A stretch of DNA of 64,000 bases from Oscillospiraceae bacterium (lineage in GTDB: Bacteria; Bacillota; Clostridia; Oscillospirales; Oscillospiraceae), in assembly GCA_017415425.1 (NCBI GenBank), contig JAFQGT010000019.1, positions 1-64,000 of the forward strand. The letters are read 5' to 3'. A program made the position numbers and the translations under genes. This document shows positions 16,145 through 24,395 of the stretch, piece by piece. The notes under the pieces were generated by a model that worked only from the letters and a program-made list of their open reading frames with translations, searched no databases and was not told where the DNA came from. The number at the start of each line of letters is the position of its first letter. Positions within the stretch are counted from its first letter, which is position 1.

Positions 16145-17105
16145 CTTCCAGACACAGCTGCTTGCAGGCTTCGGCCACTGACTGGGGGTATAGGATCCTA
16201 GCTTTGTTGCCAAAGCCGATGATCCAACTGAGGAACATAGGAGACACTGCCACTGGAACGGTAAAATTAAAATATTCCTCACCATCTGGAATCAGCATTG
16301 TGTCCTTGCCGAAGCGGTCAATGACTACATTAAGCAGGCTTTTGTGAAATTGCATTTTTACTGTCACCGCATCGCCGGAGTACATCTGGAACAGCCGGTT
16401 GGCGTGATTGACCAAGGCTCTGCCGGTCAGCTCAGGACAGGGCGTCCGTGGCAGATCGGTCAACTGAATATCGGTCATCCGGTCCACCCGATAGGAGGTG
16501 ATGCCATAACGGTCAGACAGGGCCAGCAGGTAGCAGTTTTCGTTATCCTGACACAGACCGTAGGGGCTGGCGGTGTAAGACTTGTCACGATATTTCCGCT
16601 TGCCGCCGAAATCCCAATCGAAGTACCGGAAGGTGATCTGCCGGTTCTGGGAAATCGCCTCTTGAATGGAGTCCACAGAGTAATAGATGGTTTCATTCAT
16701 ACTCTTGACCCGACCGGAGACCAATACATTACGGGTCAATAGCCGGGCATCCTGCTCGTTGCATTGATTGCAGAGCTTTTCAATTAGCTCCCGGGATTTC
16801 TTTTCTGTCAAATATCGGCTGGACTGTACCGCGTCGATCAGCAGCTTCAGTTCCGGCAGTTCAAAGTTCCGGGAGGCAATGTAGTAGCCACCCTTTTTGC
16901 CGGGCAGGGAAACAATGTCCACACCGTACTCCTGCAGAGCGGCAATATCCGAATACACGGTCTTGCGGTCGCAGGAGATGTTGTGCTGTCGGTCCAGCAT
17001 CGCAATCAAATCAGAAGCTCTCACGGGCCTATCCTCGTGAGAGTTTTTTTGCAGGTAGTCCAGGATGTAGAATATCTTCAGCTTTTGATTGTCGGATTTT
17101 GGCAT
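16128..17105 (-). CDS. HTH-WYL transcriptional regulator
   Basis: 325 aa. An N-terminal winged helix of the HTH_11/DeoR-like type (KIFYILDYLQKNSHEDRPVRASDLI, then CDRKTVYSDIAALQEYGVDI) is followed by a WYL domain (about 150-320: ITFRYFDWDF, YGLCQDNENCYLLAL, SYRVDRMTDI). WYL domains sense ligands or nucleic acid and members regulate stress, repair and defence genes. No clear target is adjacent except divergent nfo. ATG 17105 follows SD GGAGGT; a GTG at 17114 lies within that SD. Confidence 0.88.
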   Translation of the reverse strand: MPKSDNQKLKIFYILDYLQKNSHEDRPVRASDLIAMLDRQHNISCDRKTVYSDIAALQEYGVDIVSLPGKKGGYYIASRNFELPELKLLIDAVQSSRYLTEKKSRELIEKLCNQCNEQDARLLTRNVLVSGRVKSMNETIYYSVDSIQEAISQNRQITFRYFDWDFGGKRKYRDKSYTASPYGLCQDNENCYLLALSDRYGITSYRVDRMTDIQLTDLPRTPCPELTGRALVNHANRLFQMYSGDAVTVKMQFHKSLLNVVIDRFGKDTMLIPDGEEYFNFTVPVAVSPMFLSWIIGFGNKARILYPQSVAEACKQLCLEAMSQY

Positions 17106-17129
17106 AATTGCCACCTCCGTTTTCTTTTT

Positions 17130-17140
17130 AGTATATCACA
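17130..17140 (-). promoter_or_regulatory. Extended -10 of the WYL regulator gene
   Basis: Minus strand TGTGATATACT, 25 bp upstream of the start; -35 weak. Confidence 0.55.
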
Positions 17141-17165
17141 CAAATTTCCTGGGGGAAATAGAAAA

Positions 17166-17194
17166 TTGATTTTTATTTGATTTTGTGATATGGT
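17166..17194 (+). promoter_or_regulatory. Probable promoter of nfo
   Basis: TTGATT, 17-bp spacer, TATGGT within TGTGATATGGT. Confidence 0.5.
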
Positions 17195-17216
17195 ATGAAA
17201 CAAAGGAAGTGATCGT

Positions 17217-18050
17217 GTGCTGACCATTGGATGCCACTTGTCGGCTACGGAAGGAAACCGGGCTATGGTGGAAACGGCTAAAAAAATCGATGCCAATACT
17301 TTTGCGTTTTTTACCCGCAATCCCCGAGGCAGCAAGGCCAAGCAATTGGATGAAACAGATTGCAAGGAAGCTATTCAGCAGATGCAGCAGGCAGGGTTCG
17401 GCAAGTTGGTTGCCCACGGGGCATATACGATGAATCTTTGTACCGCCAAGCAGGAGGACAGGGAGTTTGCTTTGCAGGTGCTCTGTGATGATCTGCAAAG
17501 AATGGCGTACCTTCCCGGAAACTATTATAATTTTCATCCCGGAAGCCACGTGGGGCAGGGATTGGATGCGGGAATCGGGTACATTGTGGATGCTCTGAGT
17601 CAGGCAATGGCGCTGGACTACCCGGTGACGGTACTGCTGGAAACGATGGCAGGTAAGGGCAGCGAGGTGGGCGGCCGCTTCGAGGAACTCAAGGCGATTA
17701 TTGACGGCGTAGGAAAAGTCAATGTAGGTGTGTGCCTGGATACCTGCCACGTGTACGATGCCGGTTATGATATTGTGAGAGATCTGGATGGGGTGCTGAA
17801 AGAATTTGACCGTGTCATCGGCCTTGACAAGTTGATGGCTCTGCACCTGAATGATTCGAAAAATCCCTTTGCCAGCCACAAGGACCGGCACGAATGTATT
17901 GGAAAGGGGAGTTTGGGACTGGATACTTTCCGCCGTATCGTAAACCATCCTGCGCTGGCAGAAAAACCGATGATTTTGGAAACGCCCAATGAGCTACCTG
18001 GCTACGCAGCAGAAATTGCACAATTGCGGCAACTGTACGGACAAACATAA
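17217..18050 (+). CDS. nfo: Endonuclease IV (AP endonuclease)
   Basis: 277-aa TIM-barrel zinc enzyme cutting 5' of abasic sites in base-excision repair. Metal ligands are visible in order: VAHGAY, NFHPGSH, LLETMAGKG, CLDTCHVYDAGYD, LHLNDSKN, KDRHECIGKG and ILETP. Start is GTG 17217, nine bases after AAGGA. Divergent from the WYL regulator and 25 bp before the FHA-SEDS gene, which has its own strong SD. Confidence 0.95.
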   Translation: MLTIGCHLSATEGNRAMVETAKKIDANTFAFFTRNPRGSKAKQLDETDCKEAIQQMQQAGFGKLVAHGAYTMNLCTAKQEDREFALQVLCDDLQRMAYLPGNYYNFHPGSHVGQGLDAGIGYIVDALSQAMALDYPVTVLLETMAGKGSEVGGRFEELKAIIDGVGKVNVGVCLDTCHVYDAGYDIVRDLDGVLKEFDRVIGLDKLMALHLNDSKNPFASHKDRHECIGKGSLGLDTFRRIVNHPALAEKPMILETPNELPGYAAEIAQLRQLYGQT

Positions 18051-18074
18051 GAAAACAGATTAGGAGGTGACAAT

Positions 18075-19796
18075 ATGGCGGAGTGGATTTTGCAGCTGCA
18101 AAGCTTACGGGATACGTATATGAACGTTCTGATTGGCGTTCTTCGGTATACTGCGCCCATATTGGCAGCGATTTTGCTGTTTCGCTGTATGAAACCTCTG
18201 CTGACCTTCCGCAGAGAACCGGAGATCTGGGCGTGGCTGTGCCTGACAGACGGCCAAAAGCTGCCCATCACCCATTGGGAGAGTGTGATCGGACGCAGCA
18301 AACGCAGTGATATCGTGGTGGATGCTCCGGAGGTTTCCAAAAGCCACGGCGTGTTGACCCGTTATGATGACGGCAGTTGGACGATCACCGATGCAGATTC
18401 CGCGGAAGGGATACTGGTCAACGGAAAGAAAACGAAGATACACGCTCTATCAGCGTCTGATGTGATCAGCATCGGCAGCGTAGAAATGACCCTGCAGCCA
18501 ATTACCCCGCGGCAGGAGCAGAAACTGGCACAACTGAGGACCAAGGGTTCATCCTTTCTTAGCAGCCTTTGTAATATACTGCTGCTGACGCTGCTGCAGC
18601 TCTTGTGTGCGTTTGTGTTTTTGATGAACCCGGATCAGAAAGAAGCCCAGAGTGTTCTAATCGGATTCGGTGGAATGATGATTATGCAGTGGATGCTGTT
18701 TCTGTTCTATGCGTGCATCCGCAGGACATCTTTTGAAGTGGAGACCCTTGCGTTTTTCCTGTGTACAATAGGTATGGCGGTGATCGCCACCGTGGCTCCG
18801 GAGGAGTCGATCAAGCAGCTAATCGCAATGGGAATCGGACTTGCCGCATTTCTGTTGGTGGGTTGGTCCTTGCGTGATCTGGAGCGGGTGAAAAAGATCC
18901 GTTATTTGGCAGGTATTGCCGGTGTTGGATTTTTGCTGATTACGCTTGTATTCGGTGAGACCTATTATGGCGCGAGAAACTGGCTGGTGATTGGTTCCCT
19001 TTCCCTGCAACCCTCGGAATTGAGTAAGGTCTGCTTCGTATTTATGGGCGCATCCACGATGGACAGACTGATGAAGAAACGGAATCTGATTCTGTTTATT
19101 GCCTATTCTGTACTGATCTGCGGATGCCTGGCTTTGATGAATGATTTCGGAACGGCGCTGATCTTTTTCTGTGCCTTCTTGGTGATCGCCTATCTTCGGT
19201 CCGGAAGTGTAGGCACTGTGGGACTTGCTATCACTGCTCTTGCCTTTGCCGGGGTAGTGGCTCTGAAGATCGCACCTCACGCTTTGCAGCGGTTTGCTTC
19301 CTGGCGTCACATTTGGGAGGACCCTCTGGGTGCCGGGTATCAGCAGACCCGGGCGCTGATGTGTATGGCATCTGGCGGCTTTTTTGGGGTTGGTCCGGGC
19401 CGGGGTTGGATGAAGAATGTATTTGCCGCGGATTCGGATGTAGTCATCGCCTCCGTATGTGAGGAGTGGGGATTGATCCTAACGATCCTTTTGATTCTTG
19501 CGGTGGTAGGTCTTGCGCTGTTTACCGTCCGCTCTGCGGCGGTAGGTCGCAGCAGCTTCTACACCATTGGGGGCTGTACCGCAGCGGCAATTATGCTGGT
19601 GCAGACTGTCCTCAATGCATTGGGTACGGTGGATGTGCTGCCTCTGACCGGTGTCACATTCCCGTTTTTGTCCAATGGCGGCTCCAGTATGATCTGTTCC
19701 TGGGGACTGCTTGCTTTTATTAAAGCGTCCGATACCCGACAAAATGCCAGCTTTGCTGTGCGTCTGCAGAAGAAGGGAGGCGGGAAGAATGAATAG
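18075..19796 (+). CDS. FHA domain fused to SEDS (FtsW/RodA/SpoVE) peptidoglycan polymerase
   Basis: 573-aa membrane protein. One N-terminal helix (about 20-38) precedes a cytoplasmic FHA domain (about 65-140) with phosphothreonine-binding residues intact: G73-R74, S88-x-x-H91, N116-G117. The SEDS domain (about 165-560, ten hydrophobic segments) contains ARNWLVIGSLSLQPSELSK, NDFGTALIFF, EDPLGAGYQQT, EEWG and TGVTFPFLSNGGSS. SEDS proteins polymerise lipid II with a class B PBP, and the next gene is that PBP, overlapping by 8 bp. FHA and RodA/PbpA genes neighbour each other in Actinobacteria; here they are fused. SD AGGAGGTGA precedes the ATG. It probably links cell-wall synthesis to Ser/Thr phosphorylation; no kinase is in the window. 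Confidence 0.92.
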   Translation: MAEWILQLQSLRDTYMNVLIGVLRYTAPILAAILLFRCMKPLLTFRREPEIWAWLCLTDGQKLPITHWESVIGRSKRSDIVVDAPEVSKSHGVLTRYDDGSWTITDADSAEGILVNGKKTKIHALSASDVISIGSVEMTLQPITPRQEQKLAQLRTKGSSFLSSLCNILLLTLLQLLCAFVFLMNPDQKEAQSVLIGFGGMMIMQWMLFLFYACIRRTSFEVETLAFFLCTIGMAVIATVAPEESIKQLIAMGIGLAAFLLVGWSLRDLERVKKIRYLAGIAGVGFLLITLVFGETYYGARNWLVIGSLSLQPSELSKVCFVFMGASTMDRLMKKRNLILFIAYSVLICGCLALMNDFGTALIFFCAFLVIAYLRSGSVGTVGLAITALAFAGVVALKIAPHALQRFASWRHIWEDPLGAGYQQTRALMCMASGGFFGVGPGRGWMKNVFAADSDVVIASVCEEWGLILTILLILAVVGLALFTVRSAAVGRSSFYTIGGCTAAAIMLVQTVLNALGTVDVLPLTGVTFPFLSNGGSSMICSWGLLAFIKASDTRQNASFAVRLQKKGGGKNE

Positions 19797-21156
19797 AATC
19801 GCATCCCGCGCCGGAGCGCTGATCCTGCTGGCTGTGATCTTGCTGGGTGGATTTGGTTTCTTCTTGGTGGAATATCTGACGGAAGCTGATGATTGGGTTA
19901 TCTTATCTGGGTCGCCTCACGTCTATACCGGTGGTAATATTGGTTGCGGTGTGGTGGTGGATCGGGACGGTATACTGCTTTTGGACACACGGGACGACCG
20001 GGTTTATTCCAATGTTTCCGTGTTACGACAGGCGACTGTCCATTGGCTGGGTGATCGGTACGGTAATATCTTTGCGCCTGCCCTGCCTTATTATGCGTCG
20101 GAGCTAGCTGGTTTTGATATGCTTAACGGCGTATATAACTATGCGGATTCGGTAGGCGTTGCGGGGCTGACACTGTCATCTCAAGTGCAGACGGCGGCTT
20201 TAGATGCTATGGGTTCCTACAAGGGCACGGTGGCGGTCATTAATTATGAGACCGGACAGCTATTGTGCGCGGTGACCACACCCACCTATGACCCGGACGC
20301 AATCCCGGATTTGGAAAACGACTCCACAGGGCAATATGAGGGTCTGTATGTAAACCGGTTTACTATGTCCACCTATATCCCAGGATCGATTTTTAAAATC
20401 GTGACACTGGCGGCTGCGCTGGAGGAGATTCCCGACATTACGGAACAGACCTTTACCTGCACCGGCAGCTATGTCATTGGCAACGAGGAGATCACTTGTG
20501 AGGGCGCCCATTGGGATCAGAATCTCAAGTCAGCCTTCTGCAATTCCTGTAACTGTGCTTTTGCCCAGATCGCACTGCAGCTAGGCGCAGAGAAACTGGA
20601 AGGCTATGTTGCGCAGTTTGGTGTTGTGGATGCAATTGCCTTTGACGGAGTGACCACTGCAACAGGAAATTTTGAAGCGACAGATTCCGGTGATTTGAAT
20701 GTGGCGTGGAGTAGTATCGGTCAGCATAAGGATCAGATCAATCCCTGCGCGTTTTTGACCTTTATGGGCGCAGTTGCCAATGATGGCACTGTGACAAATC
20801 CATACTTGGTAGAGGAAATCACTGTGGGAAATACTGAGACTTATGAGGCAAAAACAAAAACGGGAAAGCGGATAATGTCTGCTGAAACGGCCAAGATCCT
20901 GCAGGAATATTTACAGAATAATGTTTTGACCAAATACGGGGCAGATAATTTCCCCGGCCTTACAGTAGGTGCCAAAACCGGAACCGGCGAAGTGGGTGGA
21001 GATAAAAAACCCAATGCTATGCTGGCAGGCTACGTGGCAGACAGCAAATACCCCCTTGCCTTCCTTGTTTGTGTGGAGGACGCAGGCTACGGAAAAACCA
21101 TATGTATGCCGATTGCCACACAAGTTCTGGAGGCCTGCAAGCAAGCACTGTCTTGA
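19789..21156 (+). CDS. Class B penicillin-binding protein, PbpA-like transpeptidase
   Basis: 455 aa. One N-terminal membrane anchor (8-28), a reduced pedestal, and a transpeptidase domain with S200-I-F-K203 (SxxK), S253-C-N255 (SxN) and K396-T-G398 (KTG). It crosslinks peptidoglycan made by the overlapping SEDS partner. The short pedestal and NGVYNYADSVGVAGLTLSS segment are closer to actinobacterial PbpA than to FtsI. ATG 19789 follows SD GGGAGG and overlaps the upstream stop by 8 bp. Division, elongation or spore-cortex role cannot be told from sequence. Confidence 0.92.
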   Translation: MNRIASRAGALILLAVILLGGFGFFLVEYLTEADDWVILSGSPHVYTGGNIGCGVVVDRDGILLLDTRDDRVYSNVSVLRQATVHWLGDRYGNIFAPALPYYASELAGFDMLNGVYNYADSVGVAGLTLSSQVQTAALDAMGSYKGTVAVINYETGQLLCAVTTPTYDPDAIPDLENDSTGQYEGLYVNRFTMSTYIPGSIFKIVTLAAALEEIPDITEQTFTCTGSYVIGNEEITCEGAHWDQNLKSAFCNSCNCAFAQIALQLGAEKLEGYVAQFGVVDAIAFDGVTTATGNFEATDSGDLNVAWSSIGQHKDQINPCAFLTFMGAVANDGTVTNPYLVEEITVGNTETYEAKTKTGKRIMSAETAKILQEYLQNNVLTKYGADNFPGLTVGAKTGTGEVGGDKKPNAMLAGYVADSKYPLAFLVCVEDAGYGKTICMPIATQVLEACKQALS

Positions 21157-21221
21157 ATTTTCAAAGTGTTTCCCCAAGTAAGATATATACTGCAATTTGT
21201 CTTTAGCTGTTAAAATGGCAT

Positions 21222-21249
21222 ACCCCCTGCATAGAATTATGCAGGGGGT
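21222..21249 (+). promoter_or_regulatory. Perfect 12-bp hairpin directly before a small ORF
   Basis: ACCCCCTGCATA-GAAT-TATGCAGGGGGT. The 3' arm GGGGGT is the only SD-like sequence for the ATG at 21256. It may also act as a weak terminator for the PBP operon (followed by GTTTCT). Confidence 0.5.
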
Positions 21250-21255
21250 GTTTCT

Positions 21256-21405
21256 ATGTGCCGACAAAACCAGCTTTGGGGTTGTTCGCTGTTGGCTTTT
21301 GGTGTTGGCGTTCTGATCGGAACCTGGCTGCAGAGCGGGATTATCTGTCATCTTTTGGGACTTTGTCTTGTTTTGCTGGGATTGGGGCTTGCCAGGAGAA
21401 AATAA
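21256..21405 (+). CDS. 49-aa double-hydrophobic small membrane protein
   Basis: Begins MCRQNQLWG, then two hydrophobic segments (about 10-25 and 29-45) separated by LQSG and ending in a basic ARRK tail, so both ends are probably cytoplasmic. Gly-rich helices (AFGVGVLIG, GLCLVLLGLGLA) favour tight packing. The SD lies in the hairpin at 21222-21249. It lies between a PBP and the spore morphogenesis gene sipL. No family recognised. The topology, positive-inside tail and intergenic position support a real gene. Confidence 0.6.
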   Translation: MCRQNQLWGCSLLAFGVGVLIGTWLQSGIICHLLGLCLVLLGLGLARRK

Positions 21406-21468
21406 CAGGCATAACCTTGTCCTTGGTCAAATATGCTGTTGTATAAAGTTCTGTAAGGAGTGATGGGA

Positions 21469-22962
21469 TTGCAGTTTGAAACCAAACAGGTCTCCTGCTT
21501 GCAGCCGTTGAAGCGTCAGCTGCAAAGCGCAGAGGAGACCGCAGAAATTCGTTTGAGCGATGGGATGCCGGAGATCGGAACAGTGCTGGGTGCCTGGGGG
21601 CAGATGATCCTTCGGAGCAAGGAGTGGAATGGTGACTCCATAGGCCTGCATTGTGGAGTGATGGCTTGGGTGCTGTATCTACCGGAAGAGGGAGAAGGCG
21701 TTTACAGTGTCCAGACCTGGATCCCGGTACAACTGCGATGGGATCTCCCGCCAGCAGACCGGGATGGAAACATTCAAACCTGTTGCGCCATTCGTCAGCT
21801 GGATGCCAGAAGCACGTCATCCAGGAGAATAATGGTTCGAGCGGTGGTGGATGCGGTTGCAGAGGCCTGGGTGCCTGCTCAGACGCCAATCCCCGTGCCG
21901 GGAGCATATCCCGGGGACGTACAGGTGCTGACAGAAACCTATCCAATCCTGTTGCCGAAAGAGGCCGGGGAAAAATCCTTCCAGTTGGAAGAGAATCTAA
22001 CAATGCCTGCCTCCATTCCAAAACCCGAAAAAATTATGTATTATCGGCTGCATCCGGAGGTAACGGATCAAAAGGTTATGGCAGGCAGAGCGGTGTTTCG
22101 GGGCTGCGGGCATTTTCATATGGTATATCGAACGGAGGATGGCAGGATCTGCAGCTGGGATACGGAAGTGCCGTTTTCTCAGTATATGGATCTGGACGGC
22201 AGCTTTGAGCAGGATGCTCGCATCGGCATTCAGCCCTGTGTAACCAGCTTGGATCTGGAGATGAACCCCGATGGCACGATGTTGCTAAACGCAGGGCTGC
22301 TGGCGCAGTTTCTGCTGTGGGATCAGGAAATGATAACAGTTGCCCAGGATGCCTACAGCCCGGAAAGAACAGTAGTGCCATTGTATGGCGAAGTCTATCT
22401 ACCCGCGGTGCTGGACAGCAAAACACAGCTGCTTCGGGCAGAAAAGAACCTGCCGGAGGAGTTGGCACAGGTGGCGGACGTGGTGTTTTATCCCGGTTGC
22501 GGTTGTTGGGAGCATAAGGAAAATGAGGCGCAGCTGAATCTGACAGGGTTCTTCCGTTTGCTAGGTTACGATGGGGAGCATCGCCTTTGTAGCAGGACGG
22601 TGTTGTGGGACGATCGTTTCGGTATGCCGGCCGATGCTTCAACGAGAATGCACTGGTGGGTAAACACATCCAAGGCAGCCCAGGCTATGTCCGTCATCGG
22701 CGGTGTTGACCTGCGCGCGGATATACAGGTGGATTCTACGGTATACACCGGGCAGGATCTGCGGATTATGACAGGAATGGAGCTGGAAGATGCGACAGAA
22801 AAGGACCCCAACAGACCAAGCCTGATCCTCTGCAGAAAGGGAAACAGACGGCTTTGGGATGTGGCAAAAGAAACCGGCTCTACGGTGGCTGCCATCGAAA
22901 GTGCCAATCATTTAACAGGGGAACCGGATGGGGAAAGGATTCTGCTGATTCCGATTCAATAA
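21469..22962 (+). CDS. sipL: SipL-like spore morphogenesis protein (DUF3794 repeats plus LysM)
   Basis: About 497 aa. Repeated DUF3794-type beta domains (first ending near 170, second about 180-320, third about 330-445) precede a C-terminal LysM-like domain (LWDVAKETGSTVAAIESANHL... ILLIPI). This matches SipL of Clostridioides difficile, which binds the coat ATPase SpoIVA through its LysM domain and is needed for coat and cortex assembly. It is expected in the mother cell under sigma-E, whose gene is 5 kb away; no clear sigma-E promoter was found. AAGGAG ends at 21460: TTG 21469 has ideal 8-base spacing, while ATG 21463 is only two bases away. Confidence 0.85.
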   Translation: MQFETKQVSCLQPLKRQLQSAEETAEIRLSDGMPEIGTVLGAWGQMILRSKEWNGDSIGLHCGVMAWVLYLPEEGEGVYSVQTWIPVQLRWDLPPADRDGNIQTCCAIRQLDARSTSSRRIMVRAVVDAVAEAWVPAQTPIPVPGAYPGDVQVLTETYPILLPKEAGEKSFQLEENLTMPASIPKPEKIMYYRLHPEVTDQKVMAGRAVFRGCGHFHMVYRTEDGRICSWDTEVPFSQYMDLDGSFEQDARIGIQPCVTSLDLEMNPDGTMLLNAGLLAQFLLWDQEMITVAQDAYSPERTVVPLYGEVYLPAVLDSKTQLLRAEKNLPEELAQVADVVFYPGCGCWEHKENEAQLNLTGFFRLLGYDGEHRLCSRTVLWDDRFGMPADASTRMHWWVNTSKAAQAMSVIGGVDLRADIQVDSTVYTGQDLRIMTGMELEDATEKDPNRPSLILCRKGNRRLWDVAKETGSTVAAIESANHLTGEPDGERILLIPIQ

Positions 22963-22966
22963 TAAG

Positions 22967-23096
22967 CCGCCGCTGTGTGGGAGAAGCACAGCGGCGGTGG
23001 CGGGTGTCGCATTCGGGGAGAATGTCCGCCTGCATCAAACATAGCGCAGAACTTGGCGGGATACAAGGGAATCCTGTCGAGGCTCTGCGCTTTTTT
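22967..23096 (+). terminator. Three successive hairpins ending in T6 after sipL
   Basis: Hairpin 1 is CCGCCGCTGTG/CACAGCGGCGG (22967-22997). Hairpin 2 closes GGCGG/CCGCC around 22999-23030. Hairpin 3 is AGCGCAGA/TCTGCGCT (23043-23091) with a 33-nt loop, then T6. The next promoter starts at 23101, so these belong to the sipL transcript. Confidence 0.65.
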
Positions 23097-23100
23097 CTGC

Positions 23101-23129
23101 TTGTCAGAATTGGTTTGCGGTGGTATAAT
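23101..23129 (+). promoter_or_regulatory. Promoter of the COG0523 GTPase pair
   Basis: TTGTCA, 17-bp spacer, TATAAT; leader about 25 nt. No clear Zur or other metal-regulator palindrome overlaps it. Confidence 0.8.
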
Positions 23130-23161
23130 GCAGGGAGAAATTTATATAGAAGGTGTTGCAA

Positions 23162-24394
23162 ATGACGAAAATTGATATATTCTCCGGCTTTTTGGGAGCG
23201 GGAAAAACCACACTGATCAAGAAACTGATTTCTGAAAGCTATGCAGGTCAGAAACTGGTTCTGATCGAAAATGAATTCGGCGAGATCGGTATCGATGGCG
23301 GTTTCCTGCAGGATGCCGGTATCAACATTACGGAAATGAATTCCGGATGTATCTGCTGCAGCCTGGTGGGCGATTTCGGAAGAGCTTTGACACAGGTAAT
23401 TGCCGATTATGCGCCGGATCGCATCGTGATCGAACCCTCCGGTGTGGGTAAACTGTCCGATGTTGTGGCAGCGGTTGAAAAAGTGACCAATGATCAGGTG
23501 CAGCTGGATTGCACCGTAGCGGTGGTGGATGCCAACAAGGTAAAGGTCTATATGAAGAACTTTGGTGAGTTCTATAATAATCAGATCGAGACTGCAGCTA
23601 CCATCATTTTTTCCCGTACCGACGCTGTGGACCAAAAGAAGCTGGATGCCGCAATTGCAATGCTGCGGGAGCATAATGATCACGCCACCATTGTTACCAC
23701 TCCCTGGGATCAGCTGACCGGCGCACAACTGATGGAAGCTATGGAGGGGAAAGCCTCTCTGGCTGCTGAATTGGCGCAGCTGGAAGAGGAGCATCATCAC
23801 CACGAAGAGCACCACAGCTGCGGTCACCATCACGATGAACACCATCACGAAGAGCACCACTGCTGCGGTCACCATCACGATGAACATCACCACGAAGAGC
23901 ACCACTGCTGCGGTCACCATCACGATGAACACCATCACGAAGAGCACCACTGCTGTGGTCACCATCACGATGAACACCATCACGAAGAGCACCACTGCTG
24001 TGGTCACCATCACGATGAACACCATCACGAAGAGCACCACTGCTGTGGTCATCATCACGAAGAGCATCACCACGAGGAACACCACTGCTGCGGTCACGAT
24101 CACCACGATCATCACCACGCAGACGAGGTGTTTACCTCCTGGGGCGTGGAGACCCATAGGAAATTCACCATAACCGGTATCAAAACCTGTCTCGAAGCGC
24201 TGGATTCCGGTGCATATGGTATGGTTCTGCGTGCCAAAGGCATTCTGGCAGGTGAGGACGGCAGCTGGATCCACTTTGACTTTGTGCCCGGTGAATTGAA
24301 TGTGCGCACAGGCTCTGCTGCTGTGACCGGTAAGCTTTGTGTGATCGGTTCCAATATGAACGAGGCTGCCATTGCGGCGCTGTTTGGAGTGTAA
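23162..24394 (+). CDS. COG0523/CobW-type G3E GTPase with long His/Cys metal-binding repeat
   Basis: 410 aa. The G3E GTPase domain has Walker A FLGAGKTT (10-17), metal motif C63-x-C65-C66 (GCICCS), IEPSGVGKL and SRTD. It is interrupted by seven 15-residue units EEHHCCGHHHDEHHH (about 215-319), then resumes with a CobW C-terminal domain (SWGVETHRKFT...). COG0523 proteins are GTP-driven metallochaperones for Zn, Co or Ni; ordinary members have one short His run, so 56 His and 13 Cys in the repeat is extreme and suggests high-capacity storage or delivery. ATG 23162 follows AAGGTG at six bases. Co-transcribed with a second COG0523 gene one base downstream. Metal identity is not readable. Confidence 0.93.
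   Translation: MTKIDIFSGFLGAGKTTLIKKLISESYAGQKLVLIENEFGEIGIDGGFLQDAGINITEMNSGCICCSLVGDFGRALTQVIADYAPDRIVIEPSGVGKLSDVVAAVEKVTNDQVQLDCTVAVVDANKVKVYMKNFGEFYNNQIETAATIIFSRTDAVDQKKLDAAIAMLREHNDHATIVTTPWDQLTGAQLMEAMEGKASLAAELAQLEEEHHHHEEHHSCGHHHDEHHHEEHHCCGHHHDEHHHEEHHCCGHHHDEHHHEEHHCCGHHHDEHHHEEHHCCGHHHDEHHHEEHHCCGHHHEEHHHEEHHCCGHDHHDHHHADEVFTSWGVETHRKFTITGIKTCLEALDSGAYGMVLRAKGILAGEDGSWIHFDFVPGELNVRTGSAAVTGKLCVIGSNMNEAAIAALFGV
23804..24118 (+). repeat. Seven in-frame 45-bp tandem repeats coding His/Cys units
   Basis: Units begin at 23804, 23849, 23894, 23939, 23984, 24029 and 24074. Four internal units encode identical protein and differ by a few silent bases (for example TGC/TGT). Unit 1 has Ser-Cys in place of Cys-Cys, and the last two vary at the Asp/Glu positions. 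Near-identity suggests recent expansion by slippage or recombination. Confidence 0.95.
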
Positions 24395-24395
24395 T

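Noticed and set aside
22967-23096. Structured intergenic region considered as SRP, 6S or metal riboswitch RNA
   Set aside because: The SRP GGAAGG/AGCAGC core is missing, the region is too short for 6S, and the next promoter (23101) lies after it so it cannot be a leader of the metal gene. Best explained as tandem terminators.
23804-24118. Regular 45-bp repeats resembling a CRISPR array
   Set aside because: There are no unique spacers; repeats are contiguous and in frame inside a conserved GTPase gene.
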